From Cyanobium usitatum str. Tous (GTDB lineage Bacteria; Cyanobacteriota; Cyanobacteriia; PCC-6307; Cyanobiaceae), in assembly GCF_003011885.1 (NCBI RefSeq), contig NZ_PXXO01000008.1:1-64000 (forward strand): DNA of 64,000 bases, given 5' to 3'. The position numbers and the translations under genes were made by a program. Below, in pieces: positions 36,935-46,017 of the stretch. The notes below the pieces were generated by a model that searched no databases, was not told where the DNA came from, and was given only the letters and a program-made list of their open reading frames with translations. How positions within the stretch are numbered: position 1 is the stretch's first letter; every line of letters begins with the position of its first letter.

Positions 36935-37954
36935 ATGCCATTAACTACGCCGCGTTTTTGGTATCAGCGCCGCCGTGGCTGGCAGGCCTGGCTGCTCTGG
37001 CCACTGGGCTGGCTTTATGGCTGCGCCGTGACTTTGCACCGGCGCGGTACTCGCCCATGGCGTTGTTCGGTGCCGGTGCTCTCGATAGGCAACCTCACCC
37101 TGGGGGGGACGGGCAAGACCCCTCTGGGGATTGCCTTGGCCCAGGGCCTTGAGAAGCGCGGCTGGCGGGTGGCGGTGCTGCTGCGTGGCTATGGCACCCG
37201 GCGCCGAAACTCGTGCCTGGTTTCTGCGACCAGCTCCTGCGCGGAGGTGGGGGATGAGGCCCTGGAGTACGCCCAAAGCCTCGGGGAGGGTGGGGTGTGG
37301 GTGGGCTCGAACCGCTGCCAGAGTGCGGCGTTGGCAGTGGCGGCTGGGGCCACTGTGATCTTGCTGGACGATGGTTTGCAGCACTGGCGTTTGGGCCGTG
37401 ATTTGGACCTGTCGCTGCTGGATCGAAAGCACGGACTGGGAAACCGTCTGGTGTTTCCGGCGGGCCCGCTACGCGAGCCCCTGGATCAATTGGCCCGGGC
37501 CGATGGGCTTGTGTTCACCGGTGCAGAGCCTGTTGAGCCGTTGCCGCCTATTCCCGTGGGTTGGCCGAGCCACAAGCCACGCTTTGCCGTGCGCTTCTGT
37601 TTACTGCCGCCGCCCCAACTCCAGCAGGAGCGTCTGGTGGCCTTCTGCGGTATCGGCTTGCCGGAGAAGTTTTTTTCAGCTCTGCGGGCCTGCGGACTCC
37701 AGCTGGTGGCAACGAAATCCTTCCCGGATCACCACGTTTATGCTGAATCAGACCTGAAGGGTTTGTTGGATTTGGCCCATGCCAATGGCGCACGGTTGGT
37801 CACCACCGTCAAGGATGGTCAACGCCTGCCCCACCGTTATCGCCAGGTGGTGAGCTTGGTGCCGCTTCAGGTGGACAGTGCCAGTCTGGCTCCCTTACTG
37901 AATTGGCTGGATCAGCGTCTTTGTGCTCTGTCAAAAGTTCGGTTCCATGGTTGA
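36935..37954 (+). CDS. lpxK: Tetraacyldisaccharide 4'-kinase
   Basis: Phosphorylates the lipid A disaccharide at 4'. 339 residues with the LpxK P-loop NLTLGGTGKTP (about 52-62), LLRGYG, GDEALEYA, LLDDGLQHWRLGRDLDL and the C-terminal FPDHHVY and TTVKD motifs. N-terminal membrane helix at about 18-34. Ends 8 bp inside lpxB. In the usual pathway LpxB acts before LpxK, so gene order does not follow reaction order. Confidence 0.92.
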   Translation: MPLTTPRFWYQRRRGWQAWLLWPLGWLYGCAVTLHRRGTRPWRCSVPVLSIGNLTLGGTGKTPLGIALAQGLEKRGWRVAVLLRGYGTRRRNSCLVSATSSCAEVGDEALEYAQSLGEGGVWVGSNRCQSAALAVAAGATVILLDDGLQHWRLGRDLDLSLLDRKHGLGNRLVFPAGPLREPLDQLARADGLVFTGAEPVEPLPPIPVGWPSHKPRFAVRFCLLPPPQLQQERLVAFCGIGLPEKFFSALRACGLQLVATKSFPDHHVYAESDLKGLLDLAHANGARLVTTVKDGQRLPHRYRQVVSLVPLQVDSASLAPLLNWLDQRLCALSKVRFHG

Positions 37955-39080
37955 TCTGGGACGGCGGCGGGTTTTGTTTGTGGCAGGTGAGGCGTCGGGA
38001 GATCTCCATGGCGGCTTCTTGGTGCGCGAGCTGCAGCGCCAAGTGCCGGGGGTAGAGATAGCAGGGGTGGGCGGTGACCAACTGCGCGCCTGCGGAATCG
38101 ACATCCTGGCCGACGTGCGAGTGCTTTCTGCGGTTGGCTTGGTGGAGATCATCGGTAGTCTTCGCCGTCACCACCGCGTGATGGAGTTGTTGAAGCATCA
38201 GATGGATAACCATCGCCCGGATGTGGTGGTGCTGGTTGACTATCCCGGTTTCAATATGTTTGTGGCTAAGGAGGCTAAGAAGCGCGGCATTCCTGTGTTT
38301 TTCTACATTGCGCCCCAGGTTTGGGCCTGGGGCCAGGGAAGGGCCAAAAAGATGGAGCGAATAATTGAGCGCCTGGCGGTAATTTTCCCGTTTGAGGAGC
38401 CCATCTTTAATGCCCATGGCCGCGACTTTGCTCGCTATGTGGGCCATCCACTAGTGGATGAGCTCCAAGTCAGTTGCTCCCGTGAGCAGACGCGGCTTCG
38501 CCATGGGTTATCTCTGGAGCAGTCCTTGCTTGTGTTGATGCCTGGCAGCCGCAGGGCTGAGGTGCGGATGCTGTTGCCCGCCATGCTGAAAGCTGCCAAC
38601 CAGCTCAAACTCGATGGTTGGCAGGTTGTCTTACTGAAGGCGCCCACCATCGATCGCTCCTATTTGGAGCAGGCGAATGGTGGAGAGGCACTGCCGGTTC
38701 CCCTGGTTGATGGCGACGCCCATAACCTGCTGCATGCTGCCGATGCTGGTGTGATCGCCTCTGGCACAGCCACCCTCGAGGCGGCCTTGCTGGGTTGTCC
38801 CCATGTGATTCTTTATCGCTTCTCCTGGCTTACCTATTTGATTGCCAGGCTGGTAATTGGCCAGCGCTCAATGGGTCTACCCAATGTTATTCTCGGGAAA
38901 CAGTTGTTTCCCGAGTTAGTTCAGAGGCATGTGACGGCTGACAAAATTGTGAGATCCCTCCACAGCCTTGAGCGTAATCGGGCCTTGTTTAATCAATCTG
39001 TGCAGGAGTTGCAGGCAACCATGGGCCCACCTGGCGCATCCAGGCGAGCGGCCGATGAATTAGTAGGCTTGCTTAAATGA
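37947..39080 (+). CDS. lpxB: Lipid-A-disaccharide synthase
   Basis: GT19 enzyme of 377 residues joining lipid X and UDP-2,3-diacylglucosamine. Evidence: FVAGEASGDLHGG at the N-terminus, VDYPGFNMFVAKEAK, FYIAPQVWAWGQGRAKKM, LMPGSRRAEV and SGTATLEAALLG. The ATG at 37947 overlaps the lpxK stop by 8 bp. The second half, and all of the next gene, are noticeably richer in A and T than the genes upstream. Confidence 0.93.
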   Translation: MVDLGRRRVLFVAGEASGDLHGGFLVRELQRQVPGVEIAGVGGDQLRACGIDILADVRVLSAVGLVEIIGSLRRHHRVMELLKHQMDNHRPDVVVLVDYPGFNMFVAKEAKKRGIPVFFYIAPQVWAWGQGRAKKMERIIERLAVIFPFEEPIFNAHGRDFARYVGHPLVDELQVSCSREQTRLRHGLSLEQSLLVLMPGSRRAEVRMLLPAMLKAANQLKLDGWQVVLLKAPTIDRSYLEQANGGEALPVPLVDGDAHNLLHAADAGVIASGTATLEAALLGCPHVILYRFSWLTYLIARLVIGQRSMGLPNVILGKQLFPELVQRHVTADKIVRSLHSLERNRALFNQSVQELQATMGPPGASRRAADELVGLLK

Positions 39081-40825
39081 GTGCACAAATTTATCAACGG
39101 CTGGCTTATTATGGCCGCCGCCATTTGTGGCCGAGCTTTTCTCTGGCTCTATTCTTTAATTTTCTGTATGGTGCGTCAACCGGCTTCGTGCCATTAGTAA
39201 TTCGCTACCTTTTTGATGATATTTTGCCTTCGAGTGATCGAAGTCGCTTGTATTTGGCGCCTGTAGCCATACTTGTGGTCATGGTACTTAGGGCGGCATC
39301 TCAATATTTAGGAGCCTATCTAACTGAGACTGTGGGCCAGTCAATCACGGCTGACTTGCGCCATCAGCTTGCTGAGCGAATATTAGATTTGCCCCAGTCC
39401 TATGTGGATCGCAATTCCTCCACCGTATTGGTGTCTCGAGTGCTCACTGATGTGTCACTCGTCAAGAGCGGAATTGTTGATGGTTTTTCATCTATATTTA
39501 AAGATTCCCTAACTCTCCTGGTTCTGGTTTGTGTGGCCTTTTATCAAGATTGGCTGCTGTCTTTGATCGCTTTCATCCTTTTCCCTGTAGCGATTTTACC
39601 GATTCTCAACTCATCTAAAAAAGTCAGGCGTCACTCTGGTAAAGGGCAGCTGAGTCTGGCCAAGTTGGCTTCATTCCTCCAGGAGTCGGTAATCGGCTTG
39701 CGGGTGGTCAAGATCTTCGGTATGCAGGCCTATGAGTTGTCGAGGTTTGATCAAGAGAATCAATCGGTTTTAAAGGCTGCCCTAAAGACCACTCGGGCCA
39801 AGCTTGCTAATCAGCCATTGATGGAAGTAATAGGTGCGATTGGTTTTAGTGCCGTTTTGGTATACGGTGGTGAAAACGTAATTGCCGGTACGCGTACGAC
39901 TGGTAACTTTTTTGCATTTTTAACATCTCTCTATCTGTGCTATGCGCCCTTTAAGGGGATTGCTAAGTCTAATTCAACATTGCAGCAAGGGGTTTCTGCC
40001 GCCAGTGATTTATTCAATATTCTCGATACTAAGCCTGAGCCTCCTGAGGCTTCCAGCCCCCAGTCCTTAAACAGCGTTTCCGAAGGCCTTGTGGCGAGGA
40101 ATGTCTCTTTTGCTTATGGCGATGATCTGGTTATCGATGACTTATCTTTAGAGCTGCCTTGCAGCAGCACTGTCGCATTGGTTGGATCTAGTGGTGGCGG
40201 CAAAAGTACCATAATTGATTTATTTTGTCGCTTTTACGACCCCAGCTCAGGGGTTATATCAATTGATGGCATTGATATTCGCCAGCTTTCGCTGGCGTCG
40301 CTGCGCTCCTTGATTTCAGTTGTTGATCAAAATACATTCCTTTTTAACGACACTGTTGCTAACAATATTGCCTATGGCTTGTCTTCGGCTTCCTCGTCCC
40401 AAATTGAGGCTGCTGCAAGGGCTGCGAATGCTCATGATTTCATTATTCAACTGCCCGAGGGCTATGCCACCCTTATTGGAGAAAACGGCACGATGCTCTC
40501 CGGCGGACAGCGTCAGCGGATTGCAATTGCGCGCGCATTAATTAAGGATGCGCCCTTGCTGTTTCTGGACGAGGCCACCTCTGCCCTCGACTCTGCCTCT
40601 GAGCAAGTGGTGCAAGAAGCCCTAGACCGATTGATGGCTGACCGCACCACCTTGGTAGTGGCCCATCGCCTCTCCACTGTGGTTAATGCCGACTGCATTT
40701 GTGTAATTGCGGGTGGTCGAGTGGTTGAGTCGGGAAATCACGCCACCCTGCTAGCTCGCGGCGGCACTTATGCCGACCTATTTTCGACACAATTCGCAAA
40801 CGCTGACGCGGGATCGCCAAGATGA
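39077..40825 (+). CDS. msbA: MsbA-type lipid flippase (ABC exporter)
   Basis: Half-transporter of 582 residues: six-helix membrane domain (about 20-320) and an ATPase domain with Walker A GSSGGGKST (about 371-379), signature LSGGQRQRIAIARAL (about 474-488) and Walker B LLFLDEATSALD. Starts with ATGA overlap with lpxB. Position after lpxB suggests that it flips lipid A/core or a related glycolipid across the inner membrane. Sequence alone cannot separate MsbA from other lipid or peptide exporters; the operon gives most of the specificity. AT-rich codon use compared with neighbours. Confidence 0.83.
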   Translation: MSAQIYQRLAYYGRRHLWPSFSLALFFNFLYGASTGFVPLVIRYLFDDILPSSDRSRLYLAPVAILVVMVLRAASQYLGAYLTETVGQSITADLRHQLAERILDLPQSYVDRNSSTVLVSRVLTDVSLVKSGIVDGFSSIFKDSLTLLVLVCVAFYQDWLLSLIAFILFPVAILPILNSSKKVRRHSGKGQLSLAKLASFLQESVIGLRVVKIFGMQAYELSRFDQENQSVLKAALKTTRAKLANQPLMEVIGAIGFSAVLVYGGENVIAGTRTTGNFFAFLTSLYLCYAPFKGIAKSNSTLQQGVSAASDLFNILDTKPEPPEASSPQSLNSVSEGLVARNVSFAYGDDLVIDDLSLELPCSSTVALVGSSGGGKSTIIDLFCRFYDPSSGVISIDGIDIRQLSLASLRSLISVVDQNTFLFNDTVANNIAYGLSSASSSQIEAAARAANAHDFIIQLPEGYATLIGENGTMLSGGQRQRIAIARALIKDAPLLFLDEATSALDSASEQVVQEALDRLMADRTTLVVAHRLSTVVNADCICVIAGGRVVESGNHATLLARGGTYADLFSTQFANADAGSPR

Positions 40826-42360
40826 CAGTTGCCGCTTCTCAGCCCACTGGTTTTCAGCCCGCCTATGAGCGTCACGATTGGTCCAGCGCCTTTCGCAACG
40901 TCGGTGTTGAACTAAGCGACGTTCCCTTAGAGCCCGTGCGTGGCACGATCCCGGCTGAGCTCAAGGGCACTTTGTTCCGCAATGGGCCAGGCCGGCTCGA
41001 GCGGGGTGGCCAGTGGGTTCATCACCCATTTGATGGCGACGGCATGATCAGCGCCTTCCGGTTTGAGGGGGGGCAAGCCCGACTCACCAACCGCTTTGTG
41101 CGCACCGAGGGCTGGCTGGCTGAGGAGCAGGCCGGTCGCTTCGTTTACCGGGGGGTCTTCGGCACCCAAAAGCCTGGAGGGCCCCTCGCCAATGCTTTTG
41201 ATCTGCGCCTCAAGAACATCGCCAACACCCATGTGGTGCAGCTGGGTGACCAGCTGCTGGCGCTCTGGGAAGCGGCCGAGCCCCACGCCCTTGATCCCCG
41301 CACCCTCGAGACCAGGGGGCTCTCGCGGCTCGAGGGTCTGCTCAAGCCAGGAGAAGCTTTCAGTGCCCACCCCCGCTTCGATCCAGGTCACCACGGCGAG
41401 CCCCGCATGGTCACCTTCGGTGTCAAGGCGGGCCCCACCAGCACCGTTCGCTTGATGGAATTTGCCAGCGCAGACCAGCCAGATGGTGTGCGCGCCGGCG
41501 ATCTGGTGGCTGACAGTCGCCACAGCTTTAAGGGTTTTGCCTTCCTGCATGATTTTGCGATCACACCCAGCTGGGCTGTGTTTCTGCAGAACGCTGTGGC
41601 GTTTAACCCCCTGCCGTTTGTGCTCGGGCAGAAGGGGGCGGCCCAATGCCTGGCTTCCAAGCCCGGTGAGGCCGGCCAGTTTTGGTTGGTGCCTCGCCAG
41701 CCGGGACATCACGCCGGCGCCCGCCCCCTGCTGCTACCTGCTCCTGAAGGCTTTGTGTTCCACCACCTCAATGCCTTTGAGGATCCGGCCACCGGCGAGG
41801 TGGTGGTGGATTCGATCTACTACGACGATTTCCCTTCGATTGGCCCGGAGGTTGATTACCGCGAAATCGATTTCGACTCGATACCTGAGGGCCAGTTGCG
41901 CCGTTGCCGGATAGACCCCAGCAGTGGCACGGTGCGGAGCGAGTGGTTGGAGCAGCGCTGCTGTGAGTTCGCCATGGTTAATCCGGCAAAGCAGGGCCTA
42001 AACGCCCGCTTCGCCTGGATGGCGGTAGCGCAGCGGGAGCGGGGTAATGATCCGCTCCAGGCGATTGAGAAGCTCGACTTGCAGACCGGCGAACGCCTGG
42101 TGTGGAGTGCGGCCCCCCGCGGTTTTGTCACCGAACCGGTGATGGTGCCCCGCTTAACTGATGACTCACCCGAAGAAGGGGCCGCAGAAGACATTGCTGC
42201 AGAAGACAGTGGCTGGGTGTTGGTGCCGGTTTGGAACGGTGCTCGCTGCGCTACGGATCTGGTGATCCTCAACGCTGCCGATATGACTGAGCAAGCCGTG
42301 CTCGAGCTTCCCCTCGCCATTCCCTATGGGCTGCACGGCAGTTGGTCTGCGACTGCCTGA
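40822..42360 (+). CDS. Carotenoid cleavage oxygenase (apocarotenoid oxygenase-like)
   Basis: 512-residue member of the retinal pigment epithelium/CCD family with non-heme iron. The four histidine ligands are visible in FSAHPRFDP, FLHDFAIT, VFHHLNAFED and LHGSW. Typical N-terminus: LKGTLFRNGPGRLERGG and HHPFDGDGMI. The family cleaves carotenoid or apocarotenoid double bonds; the best-studied cyanobacterial example gives retinal. A substrate cannot be assigned. It begins with ATGA overlap with the exporter, so it is last in the lipid operon. Ends abutting convergent rdgB with no gap. Confidence 0.88.
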   Translation: MTVAASQPTGFQPAYERHDWSSAFRNVGVELSDVPLEPVRGTIPAELKGTLFRNGPGRLERGGQWVHHPFDGDGMISAFRFEGGQARLTNRFVRTEGWLAEEQAGRFVYRGVFGTQKPGGPLANAFDLRLKNIANTHVVQLGDQLLALWEAAEPHALDPRTLETRGLSRLEGLLKPGEAFSAHPRFDPGHHGEPRMVTFGVKAGPTSTVRLMEFASADQPDGVRAGDLVADSRHSFKGFAFLHDFAITPSWAVFLQNAVAFNPLPFVLGQKGAAQCLASKPGEAGQFWLVPRQPGHHAGARPLLLPAPEGFVFHHLNAFEDPATGEVVVDSIYYDDFPSIGPEVDYREIDFDSIPEGQLRRCRIDPSSGTVRSEWLEQRCCEFAMVNPAKQGLNARFAWMAVAQRERGNDPLQAIEKLDLQTGERLVWSAAPRGFVTEPVMVPRLTDDSPEEGAAEDIAAEDSGWVLVPVWNGARCATDLVILNAADMTEQAVLELPLAIPYGLHGSWSATA

Positions 42361-42969
42361 TCAGCTGCCCAGCAGGGAGCGCAACTGGGGCTCCAGCTGG
42401 GCAAAAGCCCGGCCCCTGTGTCCGATCTCGCTTTTGAGGCCTTTGTCCATCTCGGCGTAGGTGAGCCCCGTCTGCGGCACAAAAAACACGGGGTCGTAGC
42501 CGAAGCCCCCACTACCCCGCGGTGTTGGCAGGATCAGGCCGGCGCAGCGGCCCTCCACCTCCAGCCGCACGCTGCCGCTCGGATCGGCCACCGCCAGGGC
42601 GGCGCTGAACTCGGCGCTGCGGTCGGTAGCGCCCTCCAGTTCTTGCAGCAGCCTGGCGATACGGTCTGTGTCGCTGCTTGCGTAGCGGGCTGAGTGCACG
42701 CCTGGCGCGCCGCCTAAGGCATGCACACTCAGCCCTGAGTCATCGGCCAGGGCCCAGCAACCGGTGGCGCTGGCCACTGCCACTGCCTTGAGGCGCGCGT
42801 TCTCGGCAAAGGTGCTGCCGGTTTCCTCCACCCCCAAGCCATCGGGCTGGGCCTCGATTGCAAGGTTGAGTCCGGCGAGCAGGTGCTGGAACTCGCGCAC
42901 CTTGCCGGCATTGCCGCTGGCGATCACCAGCTTGGTGACGGGTGAGCAGTCCATATCTGTTGTGTGCAT
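42361..42969 (-). CDS. rdgB: XTP/dITP pyrophosphatase (RdgB/HAM1)
   Basis: Removes non-canonical purine nucleotides (ITP, dITP, XTP) from the pool. Evidence: LVIASGNAGKVREF at the N-terminus, GSTFAENARLKA, ALADDSGLSVHALGG and GFGYDPVFF. 202 residues from the ATG at 42969, or 197 from 42954. Starts 5 bp after the phosphohexomutase gene and probably shares its transcript. Confidence 0.92.
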   Translation of the reverse strand: MHTTDMDCSPVTKLVIASGNAGKVREFQHLLAGLNLAIEAQPDGLGVEETGSTFAENARLKAVAVASATGCWALADDSGLSVHALGGAPGVHSARYASSDTDRIARLLQELEGATDRSAEFSAALAVADPSGSVRLEVEGRCAGLILPTPRGSGGFGYDPVFFVPQTGLTYAEMDKGLKSEIGHRGRAFAQLEPQLRSLLGS

Positions 42970-42973
42970 GGCG

Positions 42974-44443
42974 TCAGACCGATTCCGCTAGCTCGCGGGC
43001 CCAGCCCAGCACCTCAGCCACCCGGGCTTCGCTGGGGGCTTCGCAGTAGAGCCGCAGCAGCGGCTCGGTGCCGGAGAAGCGCAGCATCAGCCAGTGGCTG
43101 GGGCCCAGGCGCAGCTTCACCCCATCGGTGGTGATTACCTCCAGCACGGGGCTGCCGGCCACCTCGCTGGGCGGTGCTGCGGCCAGCTTTGCTTCGAGGC
43201 GCTCGCGGGCTGCCATGTCTGGCAGGCGTAGGTCGAGTCGGTCGTAGGCGGCAGCACCACCGCAGCGCTGCTGCAGGGCATCGATTCGCTCCCCCAGGGG
43301 CAGGCCCCCCTCCACCAGCGCTTCGATCAGCAGCAGGGCTGCAAAGGGAGCATCCCGCTCTGGCAGATGCATGCCGAAGCCCACGCCGCCTGATTCCTCG
43401 CCGCCCACCAGCACCTCGCCGCTCAGCATCTCTGCCGCGATGTATTTGAAGCCCACGGGCTTTTCCAGCACCCTGCGCTCCAGGCCTTCTGCCACAAGTT
43501 GCATCAGGTCGGAGCCGCTTACGGTTTTGATTACGCAGCCCGGCAGCTGGCGGGCCCGGGCCAGGTGGTCGATGAATAGGGGCATCAGCAGCTGGGTGCT
43601 GCAGAAGCGGCCGCGCTCATCCACGGCGGCGATGCGGTCGCCGTCGCCGTCAAACACGATCCCCATGGCGGGCCGGCCAGCTGCGGTGCTGGCGGTTACG
43701 GCCGTGATCAATTCCTGTAGGTAAGGGGCCAGCGGCTCGGGAGGGTTGCCGCCAAATAGGGGGTCCCGGTTTGCCCGAATTTCGCGGATGACGCCACTGG
43801 ATCTGGCCCCATCGCCCAGCAGGGCCGGCAGCACACCGGCTGCTGAGCCGTGCATTGGATCGACAATCACCGTGAGTCCCAGGCGCTCTAGGCCTGCCGC
43901 CAGGGCCGCAGTGTTCACCTTGGTCTGCAGGCCCGCCACGTAGGTGCCGAGGGCATCGAAGCGTTGGGGGTCGCCCGGGATCGGCACGGTGATGCCACCG
44001 GCTTCCAGGCGGGTTTCAACTCGGCGGGTGAAGTCACCTTCCACCGAGCCGCCGAACGGTCCCTTGATTTTTAAGCCGAGCCACTCCGGCGGGTTGTGGC
44101 TGGCGGTGATCACCAGGGCGCCCAGGGCCTGGCGCTGCACCACGGCCCAGCTGCTGGCAGGGGTGGGTGTGGCTGTGGCCGAAAGCAGGGGCTCGAGGCC
44201 GCAACCTCTAACGGCGCTGCAGATCGCCTCAGCTAGTTCGGGCGCCAGAAAACGGCGGTCGTAGCCGATCACCACCTCCCGGCTTTTCAGGCCTTCGGGG
44301 GCGTAGTGGGCCAGCTCCCGGGCTGCAGCTGCAGCTACCGGCAGAAGTCGATCCAGGGTGATGTCCACGCCGAGGATCCCGCGCCAGCCATCGGTGCCGA
44401 AGGCGATCGGGCTGGCCTCCAGGGGCAGGGGGGCTGAGGCCAT
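42974..44443 (-). CDS. Phosphoglucomutase/phosphomannomutase family protein
   Basis: Alpha-D-phosphohexomutase of 489 residues, with all four loops: FGTDGWRG (N-terminus), phosphoserine loop TASHNPPEW, metal loop FDGDGDRIA, sugar-binding GGEESGGVGFG and phosphate loop RFSGTEPLLR. Interconverts 1- and 6-phosphates of glucose, mannose or glucosamine; the specific sugar is not certain from sequence. The ATG at 44443 is preferred; 28 upstream codons read as low-complexity. Divergent from the nuclease gene. Confidence 0.88.
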   Translation of the reverse strand: MASAPLPLEASPIAFGTDGWRGILGVDITLDRLLPVAAAAARELAHYAPEGLKSREVVIGYDRRFLAPELAEAICSAVRGCGLEPLLSATATPTPASSWAVVQRQALGALVITASHNPPEWLGLKIKGPFGGSVEGDFTRRVETRLEAGGITVPIPGDPQRFDALGTYVAGLQTKVNTAALAAGLERLGLTVIVDPMHGSAAGVLPALLGDGARSSGVIREIRANRDPLFGGNPPEPLAPYLQELITAVTASTAAGRPAMGIVFDGDGDRIAAVDERGRFCSTQLLMPLFIDHLARARQLPGCVIKTVSGSDLMQLVAEGLERRVLEKPVGFKYIAAEMLSGEVLVGGEESGGVGFGMHLPERDAPFAALLLIEALVEGGLPLGERIDALQQRCGGAAAYDRLDLRLPDMAARERLEAKLAAAPPSEVAGSPVLEVITTDGVKLRLGPSHWLMLRFSGTEPLLRLYCEAPSEARVAEVLGWARELAESV

Positions 44444-44526
44444 GGGGGGTGGGCATGCCGAGCTGGAGCAATTCTGCGGTGCCGGCGGCGCTCCAGCCCT
44501 AGCGTCGGGGTCTGTGGACGCCAGCA

Positions 44527-46014
44527 TTGACTTCCCGGCCCCAAATTGAATGTTCAGGGCCCGAGCCGGCTCTCACTGATCGCTTGCTGCGCAGTTGGCT
44601 GCGATGCAGGCGCCGCGCCTGGCTGGATCGCTTTGGACTTGCCAGCGAGCGGCAGTGGAATGCCCACCGGGCCCTGGCCTTGAGCGACCAGCTGCGCAGC
44701 TTTCAGACCCTGCTGCCCCAGCGGCCCGGCCACGGCGAAGCGGCCTGCGCCGCAGGGGCGGCTGGGGTGGTGGGCTTGCGGCTGCGGGGGGCTGGTCCCC
44801 AGGGAGTGGGATTGGAATCCCATCCCTCCCTGCTGGAGCGCATCGCTGGCCAAAGCCGTTGGGGCGCCTATGCATACCGGCCGGTATTGGCTCGTCAGGG
44901 GCGACGTCTAACCCGCGAAGCTCGGGTGGTGCTGGCGCTTTGGGGGCGCCTGTTGGCGGAGCACCAGCAGGCACCAGTGCCCCATGGTCTGGTGGTGGCC
45001 GGTGAAGGCAGGTTCCTGCAGCGGGAGCGCCTGGCATTGGCTAGCGGCCTGCAGCACCAGCTCGATGAGAGCCTGCAGCGTCTCGCCGCTGATCTTGCCC
45101 AGTCCACGCCACCGCCCTTGGTGAGCGATCGCAAAAAGTGCACCCTGTGCAGCTGGCGAGGCGTCTGCGATAAGGAGGCCGCCGCCATGGGGCATCTCAG
45201 CGAGGTGAGTGGCATCGGCGGTAAGCGCCGCGAGATGTTGCTGGAGCAGGGGGTCACCAGCCTGCCGGACCTGGCTGCCCGCGATCCAGAGCTGTTGGCC
45301 GAGGCCCTGGCCGCCTATGGAGAGCAGCACCGCGAGATTGCCGCTGAGTTGGTGGCCCAGGCCCGGGTGCAGGCCTCTGGCCTGCCGCAGCGCCTTGGCT
45401 GTGGGCCGGTCTTGCCCGAGTTGGCAGCAGCACCTGGTGTGCTGCTCTACGACATCGAATCCGATCCGGATGCCCGCGATGATTTCCTGCACGGCTTTGT
45501 GGTGCTGGAGAGCGACGGGGCGGGGGGCTGGCTAGAGCAGTCCGCCCGCTACCAGCCCCTGCTGGCCTTGCAGGAGCATGGTGAGCAGCGCCTCTGGCAG
45601 CGATTGCAGCGTTTGCTCGCCCGCTATCCCGATTGGCCGGTGTTGCATTACGGCGAAACCGAGGTGATTGGCCTGGTGCGCCTGGCCCAGCGCCAGGGTG
45701 CCAGTGAGGCTGAGGTAGCCCGGTTGCGGGGCAGGATGGTGGATGTGCACGCCCGGCTGCGGCGCCACTGGCGCCTGCCGGTGAGCAGCTACGGGCTCAA
45801 GACGGTGGCCGGCTGGCTGGGCTTTGCCTGGAGCCAGAAAGGGGTAGATGGGGCCCGCTGCCTGCTTTGGTGGCGCCAGTGGCGTCAATGGCACCGCCAA
45901 GGCGGTAGCCGGGGCCAGGCCAGTCGCTATCAGTTGCAGCGGATATTTCTCTACAACCGCGATGACAGCCTGGCCACCTGGGCAGTGGTGCGCTGGCTAC
46001 TGGCTCAGCCCTAA
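44527..46014 (+). CDS. TM0106-type RecB-like nuclease with RNase H-like domain
   Basis: 495 residues, TTG start. Three parts: an N-terminal PD-(D/E)XK-like nuclease (about 15-200) framed by C27 (WLRCRRRAW) and the cluster CTLCSWRGVC (about 205-214), which resembles the four-cysteine iron-sulfur staple of Cas4/AddB; a helix-hairpin-helix segment (SEVSGIGGKRREMLLEQGVTSL split about 222-243); and a DEDDh-type RNase H-like domain from about 310 (LLYDIESDP). Family members are predicted DNA repair nucleases, largely uncharacterised. No cas genes are nearby. Confidence 0.75.
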   Translation: MTSRPQIECSGPEPALTDRLLRSWLRCRRRAWLDRFGLASERQWNAHRALALSDQLRSFQTLLPQRPGHGEAACAAGAAGVVGLRLRGAGPQGVGLESHPSLLERIAGQSRWGAYAYRPVLARQGRRLTREARVVLALWGRLLAEHQQAPVPHGLVVAGEGRFLQRERLALASGLQHQLDESLQRLAADLAQSTPPPLVSDRKKCTLCSWRGVCDKEAAAMGHLSEVSGIGGKRREMLLEQGVTSLPDLAARDPELLAEALAAYGEQHREIAAELVAQARVQASGLPQRLGCGPVLPELAAAPGVLLYDIESDPDARDDFLHGFVVLESDGAGGWLEQSARYQPLLALQEHGEQRLWQRLQRLLARYPDWPVLHYGETEVIGLVRLAQRQGASEAEVARLRGRMVDVHARLRRHWRLPVSSYGLKTVAGWLGFAWSQKGVDGARCLLWWRQWRQWHRQGGSRGQASRYQLQRIFLYNRDDSLATWAVVRWLLAQP

Positions 46015-46017
46015 CGC

